Assembly (NCBI GenBank): GCA_025617745.1
Contig: CM046853.1
Location: forward strand, 62,009,024 to 62,073,023
Source: Heliocidaris erythrogramma
Lineage: Eukaryota; Echinodermata; Echinoidea; Camarodonta; Echinometridae
Direction of reading: 5' to 3'
DNA: 64,000 nucleotides
Position 1 is the first letter of the stretch. Every line of letters begins with the position of its first letter. The notes beneath the pieces are model-generated. The model was not told the DNA's origin. It saw nothing but the letters and a program-made list of their open reading frames with translations, and ran no database searches. The translations under genes and the position numbers were made by a program. Shown here piece by piece: positions 23,478 to 33,768 of this stretch.

Positions 23478-25985
23478 CTGAATTGAATTGAATTTAATGA
23501 ATTTATTGAATTGAATGAATTGAATTGAATTGAATTGAATTGAATTTAATGACTCTATCGACCCCCTTCCGGGGTATGAGAGTACGAACATATGCAATAT
23601 TTACAAATGAATATAACATGTTACAAAAATTGTAACAAAATAACATACATTATATGAACATCAAGAAAATGGCAACTAGAAAACAACTTAGCATTTAGCA
23701 ATTAACCCATGCAGGATAGGAATTATATTTATGAATAATTTAATTACCTTTTCTTCTTCGGAATTGGCAATGTTAAAACCTCCCCTTTACTGCTACATAT
23801 GCATGTGGAGGAGGGTATTAAAGGAGAGTATTTTCATTTCCAACTTGCATTAATATGAGTAAATAGAACATGCAATTTTAGTAAATTTGATTATAATTTT
23901 TCTTTCACTTACTAAAACCACAAAATGTGGGTCCTCCGTCATGGATGGGTTAATTATGCATTGCAACATCACAAGAGAATATATTGTTAGAGTTACAAAT
24001 CTAAAATAACAGGTACTTTGGTTTGTCTACCACTGCGAGTAACAACACTTTTATTTACAAATATTGGACCATTTGATCCACCCTTTGGTTTACTAGCCTC
24101 AGAAAAATGCTTCATTATTATTATCACAAATCTTGCAAGTTTCTTCAGTTTTGAAAGTCTTTTTTTATTGAACAAATTTTCCATTTGAACTGTGCTTGGG
24201 TTGCGGGGTTGCTGGTCAAGATACAACTCTCTTTCTTTCTTAAAAAAAGGGCATACAAATATGTAGTGAAATTCGTCTCCACAAACCTTAAAGGGGAATG
24301 AAAGGCAACAAACATTAGCCTATAATCATGTAGATAATTGTCAGCCTTTTACAAATATCTTGAAATTACTCATGTTTGATTATTGAAGAAAGATAACAGT
24401 GTCTCAAAAAGTTGCAGTTTCCTTGTTAGACATTATCCCATGGGGGCTGCCATTTTCTTTACAAAGTAATGTCAGAGCAGTTATATTTATGAGATACCCA
24501 CTGACCTATACACTAGCTATAATAACACTCATGATCACCTGTGGAATGCATGACACTGGATTTTCCCATAATACATGTAAAGCATTTTTGTAGTCATGTA
24601 CATTCAAATGAAGATACTATTTGTATCAAGATATTTGGTTCAGCTGTTTCTTTTGTTAAGCAGGATTTAACATGCACAAGTTGTTTGGTCAGACAAAGGT
24701 TTGTCAATTCTACAAAAAAGTGACAAAGACCTACAACTGCTCTTAGATATCACCTGTGCGAGACAATGGGGGTACCAAGATGGCTGCCATTTTGCATTGT
24801 GGCTTTAGTTGTACAATAGCTATTCAATATGCAACATCATATCCATTATATACAGGTAAATGGACATGTACTCATATGACATCACAGTTTTTCAAAATGG
24901 CAGCCCCCATGGGATAATATCTGGCAAGGAATCTGCAAAATTTAGAGAGATTGTTCTCCTTATTAAGTAATCAAATAGGAGTATTTTCAAGATATTTCGA
25001 ATAGGCTACCAATTTTCCACTTGATTATCAGCTAATGTTCGTTGAGTTTCATTCTCCTTTAAGATCACAACATGGGCATTCAATATCATGATCTTCCACA
25101 TTAATCTTGAATCTCCCATTGTTAATTGGCAGACGGTGAGATCTGCATCTGAATCGACATAAGGCAATAGCCTCCTTCTTGTTTAACTTCACAAGATACT
25201 TCTCAAGAGCAATTTCATTTTTGAATATTCGGTAGTTTATACAAATTCTGTTTGACCACACCTTTGATATTATTTCCTGCTTCGATATGTCAGTCAGTCT
25301 GAGTTTTAGAGCACGAAGGACCCATGCAACACTAAAACCATCACCCTGACTTTGCCAAACATTACCTAATCCAGAGTTATTCAAAATACTTTTAACAATA
25401 TTAGCCAGCTAGACAATTGATTCTGGTTTTCTTTTTCCATAATTAACTTAATTATATTATAGAATCTAAAAGAATATTTCGAATGGCTTCCTTTCACTAT
25501 CCTTAACCAAAATCCTACCACTCTACACTTCACTTGGACACTTATTTGTGTACGACCAGTTTCTCCATAGGCCATACAGTCTGGTGTAAATTTATTTACA
25601 CCGAGTATGGACCTGAGGAATTTACGATGGAAAACCTCAATCTGAATTAGATCCTCAAAACCCCATACCTCAGAGCCATACAGCAAAATTGGGAGTATTA
25701 AATGGTCAAATAACTCACATTGAATATCTAGCGGTAATCTCAACCTCTGTGCTTTAAGAGATAGAGCATACAAGGCCTTTCTTGCTTGAATAACTTGTTT
25801 TGCAATTGCTTTTTTAAAAAGGCCATTATAATTAAATTTAACTCCAAGATAAACAAAGTCATGTACTACATCAACCAGGTTTTCACCATACTTAAAATCT
25901 GGGTACCTGCGAACTATACCTCTATATGCAGCTATATGATTGGTCCTCGCAACGGCAACCCTCGGAAACGTAATAACAAATTACC
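23478..25985 (-). mobile_element. Non-LTR retrotransposon remnant (C-terminal RT part and 3' UTR)
   Basis: Read on the - strand, the frame beginning near 25,935 encodes a typical LINE post-catalytic segment: a YLGVKFNYNG motif, then KARKALYAL-like text (KALYALSLKAQRL), LPILLYGSEVWG, a thumb-like HRKFLRSILGVNKFTP segment, and a terminal CPCC...H...C zinc-knuckle-like module (about 25,050-25,110, continued at 24,210-24,285). There is one frameshift near 25,390 and a 774-bp element at 24,289. The frame stops near 23,993. The 3' UTR runs to an (AATTC)n tail at about 23,478-23,550. The catalytic YADD part and the 5' end are missing. It is dead, and the clade is not certain. Confidence 0.75.
24289..25062. 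mobile_element. TTAA-flanked foldback MITE, copy 1 (piggyBac-type site)
   Basis: Bounded by TTAA at 24,289-24,292 and 25,059-25,062. The ends are inverted (AAAGGGGAATGAAAGGCAAC on the left; AAAGGAGAATGAAACTCAAC on the right, read in reverse), with arms of ~200 bp including TTATCCCATGGGGGCTGCCA on both sides. It interrupts the LINE coding frame: with one TTAA removed, the zinc-knuckle reading continues in frame (CDLK-VCGDEFHY). A second copy lies at 40,922. There is no transposase. Confidence 0.85.
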
Positions 25986-26421
25986 ATAAAGAACTTACGT
26001 AAGGAACATGTGTTCAGCGTGCCTAAATACCTAACGTTACAATAAGAAATACAGGTTGCTCACGAGGCTTAGCGAGTTTTTCTAAACCCATTCGCTACCA
26101 AGGTTCTTTTCTTAATTATTATCAAATGCAAAAAAAAATCACTATATCAAAACGAGGCACTATAAAATCTTTCTCTTTTTTAAAATTAAGTTCCATTATT
26201 AGAAAAGAATTGCGTATAAGTTGATCTAAGTGTAATCTGAATTGAGATGTACAGATAACAATCTTGCTATTATTTATCTACATTCAACTTTTACCGGTGC
26301 ATTCTCTATTATAATTTTACTAATAGGACTGAAATCCTATCGGTGGTTTATTTACAAGCATATACTATATGTTTGTATATAACTTATTTTTGTAGTACAG
26401 TAGTCATTTAAATAAAACCAC
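25986..26421. other. Non-coding stretch
   Basis: AT-rich sequence 5' of the LINE remnant. I see no gene, repeat array or element end. Confidence 0.4.
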
Positions 26422-26800
26422 TTAAAGGGGAGGTCCACCCTGATTGATCTTAAAAGAAGGAGAAACTTCAAAGAAACAGATCATTGAAAGTTTGAGCAAA
26501 ATTCGATAAAAGATAAGAAAGTTATGAATTGTTGAAGTTGTAATAAATCAAACACAAATTTCCAACTCCGTGACGTATCTTGCGAGCCCGTCTCCCACTT
26601 GCCCTATACCCCAAAATTCATTTTTTTTTCTGAAGAAAATATTTAATCATACATGCACCTTAGATATAGTTATTACTCATATTTACTCATTTTCATACAG
26701 AACCTGCATGAAACAAATCTATTTCTTTATAAAAAACTAAGTAAATGAAAATTTGTTCGTCCCACCTGAAAATTTAAAAAATGTTTGAACCCTTATTTCT
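26422..26800. mobile_element. TTAA-type MITE, solitary left arm
   Basis: Starts TTAAAGGGGAGGTCCACCC and shares ~200 bp (CAGATCATTGAAAGTTTGAG, AATCAAACACAAATT, TCTCCCACTTGCCCT) with the complete relative at 27,301. No matching right end is seen before that copy, so the element appears truncated or diverged. The right boundary is approximate. A poly-C tract follows near 26,834. Confidence 0.55.
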
Positions 26801-27300
26801 CTCTTTGCTTGCCAGAGATTTCTCGGACTTGTGCCCCCCCCCCCCCCCACCCCCACCCACCACGCAAGAGAATTCTATCCGTTTATTGTAATGCTAGCTG
26901 TTAAACGATTAACTTTAGTACGGGTTTCCATTATAGTTAAGTCGATTGGTTGGAGATTATTCTCACTTATATTTGGACGAACCTTTGTCAATACACTGTA
27001 TTACGCGTATTAAAAAAAATCCGTCACTTTTCAGCCTTTTGCATCACAACTACAAACTGTCTTGTCTAACTGTGTGATGCCCACAGCTAACTAAAACAGC
27101 GCATGAAAGAATGCATAAATGTCACAATAATCTATTGTAAAACAAGGATTTTGAAATTTTTTAAAACCGCTGCTCACCCCCCCCCCCAAAAAAAAAAAGT
27201 GAGGAGAATAAATGGGGAGAAATATCCATTAATGGAATCTGATTGATATAAATTTAGTACTAGTCTGTGTATATCCGACTTCATATGATAAATTTATTAC

Positions 27301-27831
27301 TTAATGGGAAATCCACCCGGATTACAAGTTGATTTTAAAAGGAGCTGAAAATTAAAGAAACAGATCAGTGAAGGTTTGAGCAAAATACGATAAGAAATAA
27401 GACAGTTATGAATTTTTGAAACTGTAATCAATCAAACACAAATTGCCAACTCCATGACATATCTTGCGGTGAGGCCCTCTCCCACTTGCCCTGTAATCCC
27501 AACATTCATTTTCTCTCAAGAAAGTATTCAATCATACATGCACCTTAGATAGAGTTATGTTTTTTTTGTTGTTTTTTTTTACACAGAACGTGTATGAAAC
27601 AAATCTATTTCTTTGTCAAAATCTAAGCAAATTAAAATTTAGGAGATTTTCTGTACAGAGCAAATGGGAAAGGAGCACGCAAAATGCATCACAAAGTTGC
27701 CAATTTGTTTTTGATCGATTACAACAAAAATTCATAACTTTCGTATTTCTCAAACCTTCACTAAGCTGATTTTTCTCATTTTTCTGCTTTTATTCAAATC
27801 AACTCAATACCAGGGTGGACTTTCCCTTTAA
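27301..27831. mobile_element. TTAA-flanked palindromic MITE, ~530 bp
   Basis: TTAA at 27,301-27,304 and 27,828-27,831. The inverted ends read AAT(G)GGAAATCCACCCGG and, reversed, AAGGGAAAGTCCACCCTGG. The arms share GTGAAGGTTTGAG and AGTTATGAATTTTTG in opposite orientations. It belongs to the 'AGTCCACCC' family also seen at 26,422 and 46,010. Confidence 0.7.
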
Positions 27832-29304
27832 CATCAATGACAATGTAATGTTTCCTTTCTCATCGACGATACACTATTATTACTCTCTCTTTCCCTATTA
27901 TCTACAATCTACATATTTGATTGATATCAAGATTATTATACAAATATATACTGTCATGAGATGGCCTGGTCGGAAATATGGTCCCCAGGGTGACGTAAAC
28001 GACGAATATTTTCATGAAGGGCGCAGCCGTGAAGGAAAATGGTCTTCACCCCTCCCCCTGGGGTACCATAGTTTAACCAGAGACTTAATGTAGGCAATGT
28101 ATATTTGGTTTCTATCCGTCATCTTGAAGGAAAGCCTAAATCTACTCATCTACTTATGATCATCTGCACCGTAGTCCTATGGTAGACCGCACACGTACGT
28201 ACACAACCAGTTTGAAAAATGGATGAATTTGCGAGGATATCAAACGCGTAATGATGATATCATCACGCACGGGTGCCTAAAACAATAGATACGCGCATAT
28301 GAATGTCGTCACAATGTACAATGCATTTTTCGTGTGTGATGTCATACGCCGTATATAGTATCGGTGAATAGTACTACTATCACAGATTGTAACGTCAGAT
28401 GTTACCCTCCACGGCAGTTTGCATGAGGCTGGTAGGAATTGTATTTTGTCCATGACGCACATTGGACCAATCAACTGCGCAGATTCTTTTCATGACGGAT
28501 ATAATACATTATAATGTGGAATACTAATTCCACATACGCAGAGTAAAATTAATTCTTACCTGATTTTGACGTCATTGAAAAACAAAAACGATAATGATAA
28601 ATCATCTATAATGCAAACAATCTAATGTTCCTAAACCATGATCATTCTTTTGAAGTTATTTCAAGACTTGTTAAATTTCGACAGACATATACTCGTCCAC
28701 AAGATTTCTTTGAAATATAATCATGGTCGAAAGAAAGCCAGGAAGATAATCCATTCCATTAACACAAACAGTATATATGTCTGTGAAACCTTGAGTTCCG
28801 AAAAATACTCTCTTCCAATATTCAGACCTTTTGACAAAACGGGAAGGATTGTGGTTTCTACAATGCCAGTCGCACGTGTATTCGAAATAGAAAAAAACGA
28901 ACGCCATTTCGTTTCCAAAGATATGGGCAGTCCATGTCCCAACGCTTTCTACGAAGGGATTCTTTGGATGTAATTGGAGAAGTTAAAATAGAGGGAGGGG
29001 GCACAAAATCTCACTAGATATACATGTATACGTGCAAATTATTGAAATTGCGTCGAAAAGCCCCCGCTAACTAGTTTTATTTGTCATTAGCGTTCCCGAC
29101 ATAATTATGCATTCCGGCTACTAAACTGTTTTCATAATAATGTCAGTTATTAATTCGTTAACTGTCACCTTTTCTCCAGTTGCAGGTCGTAATGTGCTAC
29201 ACTCATCATCAGAAATTTAATGTTTCATGGTGGATAGTATATGTTTTGACACTGTCTTGTGTTTGCATAATAATATAATTTTTTTTCTTCTAAACTTAGA
29301 AACT
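27832..29304. other. Non-coding; 3' flank of the GPCR gene
   Basis: No convincing gene. The 111-residue frame at 28,638-28,973 (+) overlaps two - strand frames of similar size and shows no domain. A possible polyadenylation signal for the downstream - strand GPCR is AATAAA (read on -) at about 29,076-29,081. Confidence 0.45.
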
Positions 29305-30747
29305 CTAGTAGAATGTCGTTTCTGGTCTGTCTGCAGTTGCCTTGGTGTAACGACAGCAGATTGCGCATAGAAGCCTGACACGTTTCATAAGCACTTTCTG
29401 AAAATGAATATTACTCCATAAGTAGATGTAGGGTACAAATGACGGAAACAAAGGGACAAGATACACATAGTACCTCAATAATATTAGTGGCTTGGTGATC
29501 TCGAAATGGCGAAAAATATTAATCAGAACCGGAACCCATGATATCGACAAAAGACTAAACATGGCCAGCATTAGTCGCATTAGCTTCAGTTCACCTCGAC
29601 CAACTCGGAGGATCTTCGGTTTCTCCATCTGGACCAGGTTCAGCTTCTTGCCATGTTCTTTTTTCTTTGGGACGTCCGATGACATGACGGGAGATGGACA
29701 TGGCAGTGCAGATGTGAGCTGTCTACCGCAATAATCACTAGCATTTTTCACTTGATCCTGATTTGTTGTAAACGAGGATTCCAAGGATGCAGAATTTATT
29801 AGAGTTGCTGGTGAATTGATTGATGGAGAATCAGTGTCCGAATGTTGTTGGTCCTGCCGTAAATGCAGGTCAACTTCAAGCTGCTCGTTCATATTTAGCC
29901 GAATTGACTTTGAAGGAATTTCTTCCAACGAACCATCAGGAAACTCATCCTTTTCATCGGTTTTAATTTGCCCATTGTTTTGGCAGTTGCCACAATCCCC
30001 GAGACTGGTGTCCGGGAAAGGTTGGTTGTCAAGACCTGTACCTCCTTGTATTGTGTTTTCGCCTGCGAAAGTAACACATGTGGTCCGTGCTGACGTCGAA
30101 GGGTTCTTTTTGGCAGCGATTGAAGCACCTGCCACTCTCATTCGACTTTTTGCAACAGTGCGCAAGGTCATCATATTGGTGATAGGTACAATAATCAGTG
30201 TTGGGAAAATGTTTATGAAGATATATAACGTAATTTTCAGTTCAGACAAAATAGGGTTTTTGATTTGTTCTTCTTCCCATTTGATCCACAATGGCACCGC
30301 GTTAGATACAGTCAACACCCACATCATGACAATCACTGCCGGTATAGCTCGACCAGTGCAGAGTCGTTGATAGGCCTTTCTGCTGTTCCTGATGAGCAGG
30401 TAGCGGTTGAGGGCTATTACTGTTAAACTCTGAAGAGCAATAGCGATAGTTATGGGATAGGCAACATTTCGAAATTTCCTCGTGGCCGTGTTCAATTTTA
30501 CATATACAACATACATGTAGAGAGGGGTTATTGTGATAACAGTAAAGAGATTTACAACTGCTAAATGGACGATGAAAAAATTTGCGGTGACACGACGAAG
30601 TTTTTTGTCAGATGAAAAGACCACAACGATCAGTAAGTTACCTATTGTCCCTATGACTATCAAGGATATGAAGTAAGTGTTTATAGCTACCAAACTTGGC
30701 GGAGCAAAACCTTCTCGACCACCGTAATCAGAAATGTTTGATTCCAT
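29305..30747 (-). CDS. Intronless rhodopsin-class GPCR, orphan
   Basis: 480 residues in one exon. A short N-terminus with sequon N4-I-S is followed by TM1 (about 24-44, GN37 motif), TM2 (about 55-77), TM3 ending NRY at 114-116, TM4 with W143, TM5 (about 172-194), a ~190-residue third cytoplasmic loop, TM6 with SWVP (403-406), TM7 with VPYIY (438-442), a helix 8, Cys 461/464/465 and the tail ETTFY. Several class-A hallmarks are altered: N66 replaces the TM2 Asp, NRY replaces DRY, V438 replaces the NPxxY Asn, and no Cys is present at the TM3 top or in the second extracellular loop, so the usual disulfide is absent. The start is supported by alignment with MEPNISD of the neighbour. The role is membrane signalling; ligand unknown. 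Single-exon, clustered, lineage-specific receptors of this kind are known from sea urchin genomes. Confidence 0.9.
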   Translation of the reverse strand: MESNISDYGGREGFAPPSLVAINTYFISLIVIGTIGNLLIVVVFSSDKKLRRVTANFFIVHLAVVNLFTVITITPLYMYVVYVKLNTATRKFRNVAYPITIAIALQSLTVIALNRYLLIRNSRKAYQRLCTGRAIPAVIVMMWVLTVSNAVPLWIKWEEEQIKNPILSELKITLYIFINIFPTLIIVPITNMMTLRTVAKSRMRVAGASIAAKKNPSTSARTTCVTFAGENTIQGGTGLDNQPFPDTSLGDCGNCQNNGQIKTDEKDEFPDGSLEEIPSKSIRLNMNEQLEVDLHLRQDQQHSDTDSPSINSPATLINSASLESSFTTNQDQVKNASDYCGRQLTSALPCPSPVMSSDVPKKKEHGKKLNLVQMEKPKILRVGRGELKLMRLMLAMFSLLSISWVPVLINIFRHFEITKPLILLRYYVYLVPLFPSFVPYIYLWSNIHFQKVLMKRVRLLCAICCRYTKATADRPETTFY

Positions 30748-32523
30748 GTTATAGGCCTTCCAGAAAAGTCACCAGATCAGAACTACTAAGTTGCGGCAAA
30801 ATTACTGCATACATTGTTTCTTGAATGTCCCTGAGACAGAAGGCTCCAATAACGTCAAACTATAGTCGCAATCCATCATAATGAAATAATGATCATACGA
30901 ACAAATTCTCCCCTGCACACTACACGGCAATGTGCTAAAGTAGTTCTTACTTGGAGACCAGATGCTAGTTTTGAGCTGCGTTCCTGCACTTTGAATACAC
31001 CAAAGAATCACGCACCATTAATAAAATAAACGTCTAGATCGTTTACTTCAGTCTATTAACAGTTTGTTTCCTTTGTGCGTGATCTCGTGGCATAAAGCAA
31101 TATCTGCGTGAGGAATGATCACCAGAGTAAAAGAGACACACCTAGCTATCAGTACTGTAAACCAATCAATAAGCAGGCACGAATCCAAACCTTATTCAGC
31201 AGACGACAGTAAAACTAAACAGTGACGCGCTGTCAGTCAGCTTGCTTGCTTGCTCGCAAATGTCTCAAAAAAGTGGGATCGATCGGCTTGTGGATATAAC
31301 GAGCTGATCTTCACCTTTGAAACAATGAGCTCGTCGCTTGATAATTATTGCACCCCGCGCTTCATTGATGCTTCTAACACCTTTGTTGTCATTGGTTGTT
31401 GGTTTGTCTATTCTTGATTTTGGTTACCAAGCACGCACCCCTGCTTTGAACATGCATTGTTTGTAGAAATTAAGTAATTCAGGTCAATTAATTACTCTAA
31501 ACGCATTGTTCACCGTCAGTGAGGTCACACTGTGTTTTCATTGCACAATTTTTTAGTCAGCCTTGAATGTTTATTTACTTGAACATACTGAATGTGAGAT
31601 TTCATTTGTTTGCTAGTTTGATTAGGAGATACAGCTTTTGTTCAGTTATATTCTTGTTGACGTATGTTTTGGGTATACCAAGCTTCAAACTTTAATATCC
31701 ACTCCCTTTAGTCGCCGTTATTGATAAAAGAACATAAGGACAATTTATAGGAACAATAACCAATGTATATTTTGAAGTGCATCATACTAAAATGTAACAT
31801 TTTTGATATGTTACGGGATGTGTAAAAAATGCAACGAGATTTTGATTGGCAACATATTAAAGATTACGCAGCCATCCTCAGCGGCATTTTCCACGTAATG
31901 TTGTAACAGTATCACGTACATTTTCATGTCAATTTCATAAAGATCCAAGCAAATATTACAAAGTTGTGATTATTTTTCTTTACAACGTAGCAATTTTTAA
32001 ATATTAAAAAGAGAGCACATTGAATAGCATCAGTCCATAGTAAGCGTTTACCTGTCGTCTCTAAATTTCGTGGCAAGCTCTCAAATCAACTTCCATTCAT
32101 GTAACAAAAGGGGTGTTAGGAACTATGATTAATGATATTTACATTCAGGTAATTTAGTGTCTTTAGTATTTTTTTTTAAATAGGCATAGAGGCCATATCA
32201 AATCAACACATGGGTAAAGGTATCTTAAGCAATGTGCAAACATCTTCTGAGAATGGATATCATTAAGTCAATGTTTGGTGTTTGTTGCTTAACTTGAAAT
32301 AAATATTTCAAGACTGTAAGAAGTAACACTTTGTTAAACGCATATTGCGCACTGAAGCTATTTAGGACGCCCTCCTTGTACCATATGAAAAATGCTGCGT
32401 CTAACAACAACAATCATAACTTTGTAGCTTTAGCTTGGATCCCTGTGAAATTCAGATGAAATGTAAATGAAACTACTACTTACGAAATTTCATTTTCCAC
32501 TTTCTGCTGATATAGTATTTTGT
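30748..32523. other. Intergenic between the two GPCRs
   Basis: Contains the presumed promoter and 5' UTR of the gene at 29,305 and the 3' UTR of the gene at 32,524. No convincing additional gene; the short frames at 30,802-31,011 and 32,225-32,413 show no domain. I could not place a TATA box with confidence. Confidence 0.5.
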
Positions 32524-33768
32524 TCATCTAACATATTGGCGTATCCTGCACAGCAGACTGACACGCTTCTTAAGCGTTCTCTGGAAATGAACGTTACTCC
32601 AAATGTAGATGTAAGGTACGCATGATGGAAACAATGGAATAAGATATCCATAGTGGACTAAATTCATCAGGGGTTGAGTTGGTTCGAACTGACGAAAAAT
32701 CTCTACTACAATCGGAACCCAAGATATCAACAGAAGCACAACCATGGCCAGCATTAGTCGCATTAGCTTTTGTTCAGCGCGACCTACTCGTAGGACCTTC
32801 GGTTTGTCCACCTGGACCAGACTCAACTTCTTGCTCATGTTTTCAACGTTCCCCGTGGATCTCGGTGTTACGACTGAAGACGGACATAGCTCTAAAGGCA
32901 GGTCGATGACAGCTTGCTGCTCCAAATTTTGCCAAACTGTCTTGGGGAGAATTTCGCCGTTTGCTTTGGACAGGCCAGCACTAAACTCAGCTATACCATT
33001 ATTGTTATCATGCCCATTGTTCAAGTCGCTGTCACATCCTCTAAGGCAGTGTTTCGCAGAAGAGGTGTTGTAATGGCCGCCTGTTCCCTGCGCTGTCTTC
33101 TCACCCACGAAGGAGACACAGTTGGTCGGTTCTTCTCTCAGATTGTTCTTTTTGCCCAAGATCGGAGCACCTGCCACTCTCACCCGACTTCTTACAATGG
33201 TGTAGAGGGTTATTATACTGGTGATAGGGACAATGGTAAGTATTGGTGAAATGTTGATGATGAGATATATCATAATTTTCCGTCTCGACATCTCGTCTTC
33301 ATTGTCGTAGTTGATCCACAACGGCACAGCGTTAGATACAGTCAACACCCACATCATGACAAGTACAGCGGGTATTGCTCGACCGGTGCAAAGTCGTTGG
33401 TAGTCCTTTCTGCTGTTCCTGATGAGCAGGTAACGGTTGAGGGCTATCACTGTTAAGCTCTCCAGGGCAATCCCGATAGTTGTGGGATAGGCGACGTTCC
33501 GAATTTTTTTCGCGGCTGTGTTCAGATGGACATCTATAACAATTATATAGAGAGGGCTTATTGTGATTACAGTTAAGAGATTTACAACTGCTAGATGGAC
33601 GATGAAAAAGTTTGCGGTGACACGGCGTAATTTCTTGTCAGAAAAAAAGGCCACGACAATTAGTAGGTTACCTATTATCCCGATGATTATTAAGGATATG
33701 AAATAAGTGTTAACATGTGCCGCATTCGGATTTATAGTTACAGCGTTATCCGAGATGTTTGGTTCCAT
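32524..33768 (-). CDS. Intronless rhodopsin-class GPCR, orphan (second copy)
   Basis: 414 residues from the Met at 33,768. The frame extends 17 codons further, but MEPNISD aligns with the MESNISD start of the neighbour, so the internal Met is chosen. TM1-7 match the gene at 29,305 closely (HLAVVNLLTVIT, SLTVIALNRYLLIRN, MMWVLTVSNAVPLW, SWVP, VPYIYIWSN), with a shorter third loop (~140 residues). It shares the missing TM3 Cys, Asn for the TM2 Asp, NRY and VPxxY. The tail ends CRIRQYVR and lacks the Cys patch and ETTFY end of the other two copies, so membrane anchoring or partner binding of the tail may differ. Same strand and ~1.8 kb from its paralogue, consistent with tandem duplication. Confidence 0.9.
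   Translation of the reverse strand: MEPNISDNAVTINPNAAHVNTYFISLIIIGIIGNLLIVVAFFSDKKLRRVTANFFIVHLAVVNLLTVITISPLYIIVIDVHLNTAAKKIRNVAYPTTIGIALESLTVIALNRYLLIRNSRKDYQRLCTGRAIPAVLVMMWVLTVSNAVPLWINYDNEDEMSRRKIMIYLIINISPILTIVPITSIITLYTIVRSRVRVAGAPILGKKNNLREEPTNCVSFVGEKTAQGTGGHYNTSSAKHCLRGCDSDLNNGHDNNNGIAEFSAGLSKANGEILPKTVWQNLEQQAVIDLPLELCPSSVVTPRSTGNVENMSKKLSLVQVDKPKVLRVGRAEQKLMRLMLAMVVLLLISWVPIVVEIFRQFEPTQPLMNLVHYGYLIPLFPSCVPYIYIWSNVHFQRTLKKRVSLLCRIRQYVR

Noticed and set aside
28638..28973. 111-residue + strand frame upstream region of the GPCR cluster
   Set aside because: Overlaps two comparable - strand frames, no homology recognised, no splice or promoter context.
29492..30370. + strand frames of 80 and 184 residues over the GPCR gene
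   Set aside because: They are antisense shadows of the strongly supported GPCR coding frame.
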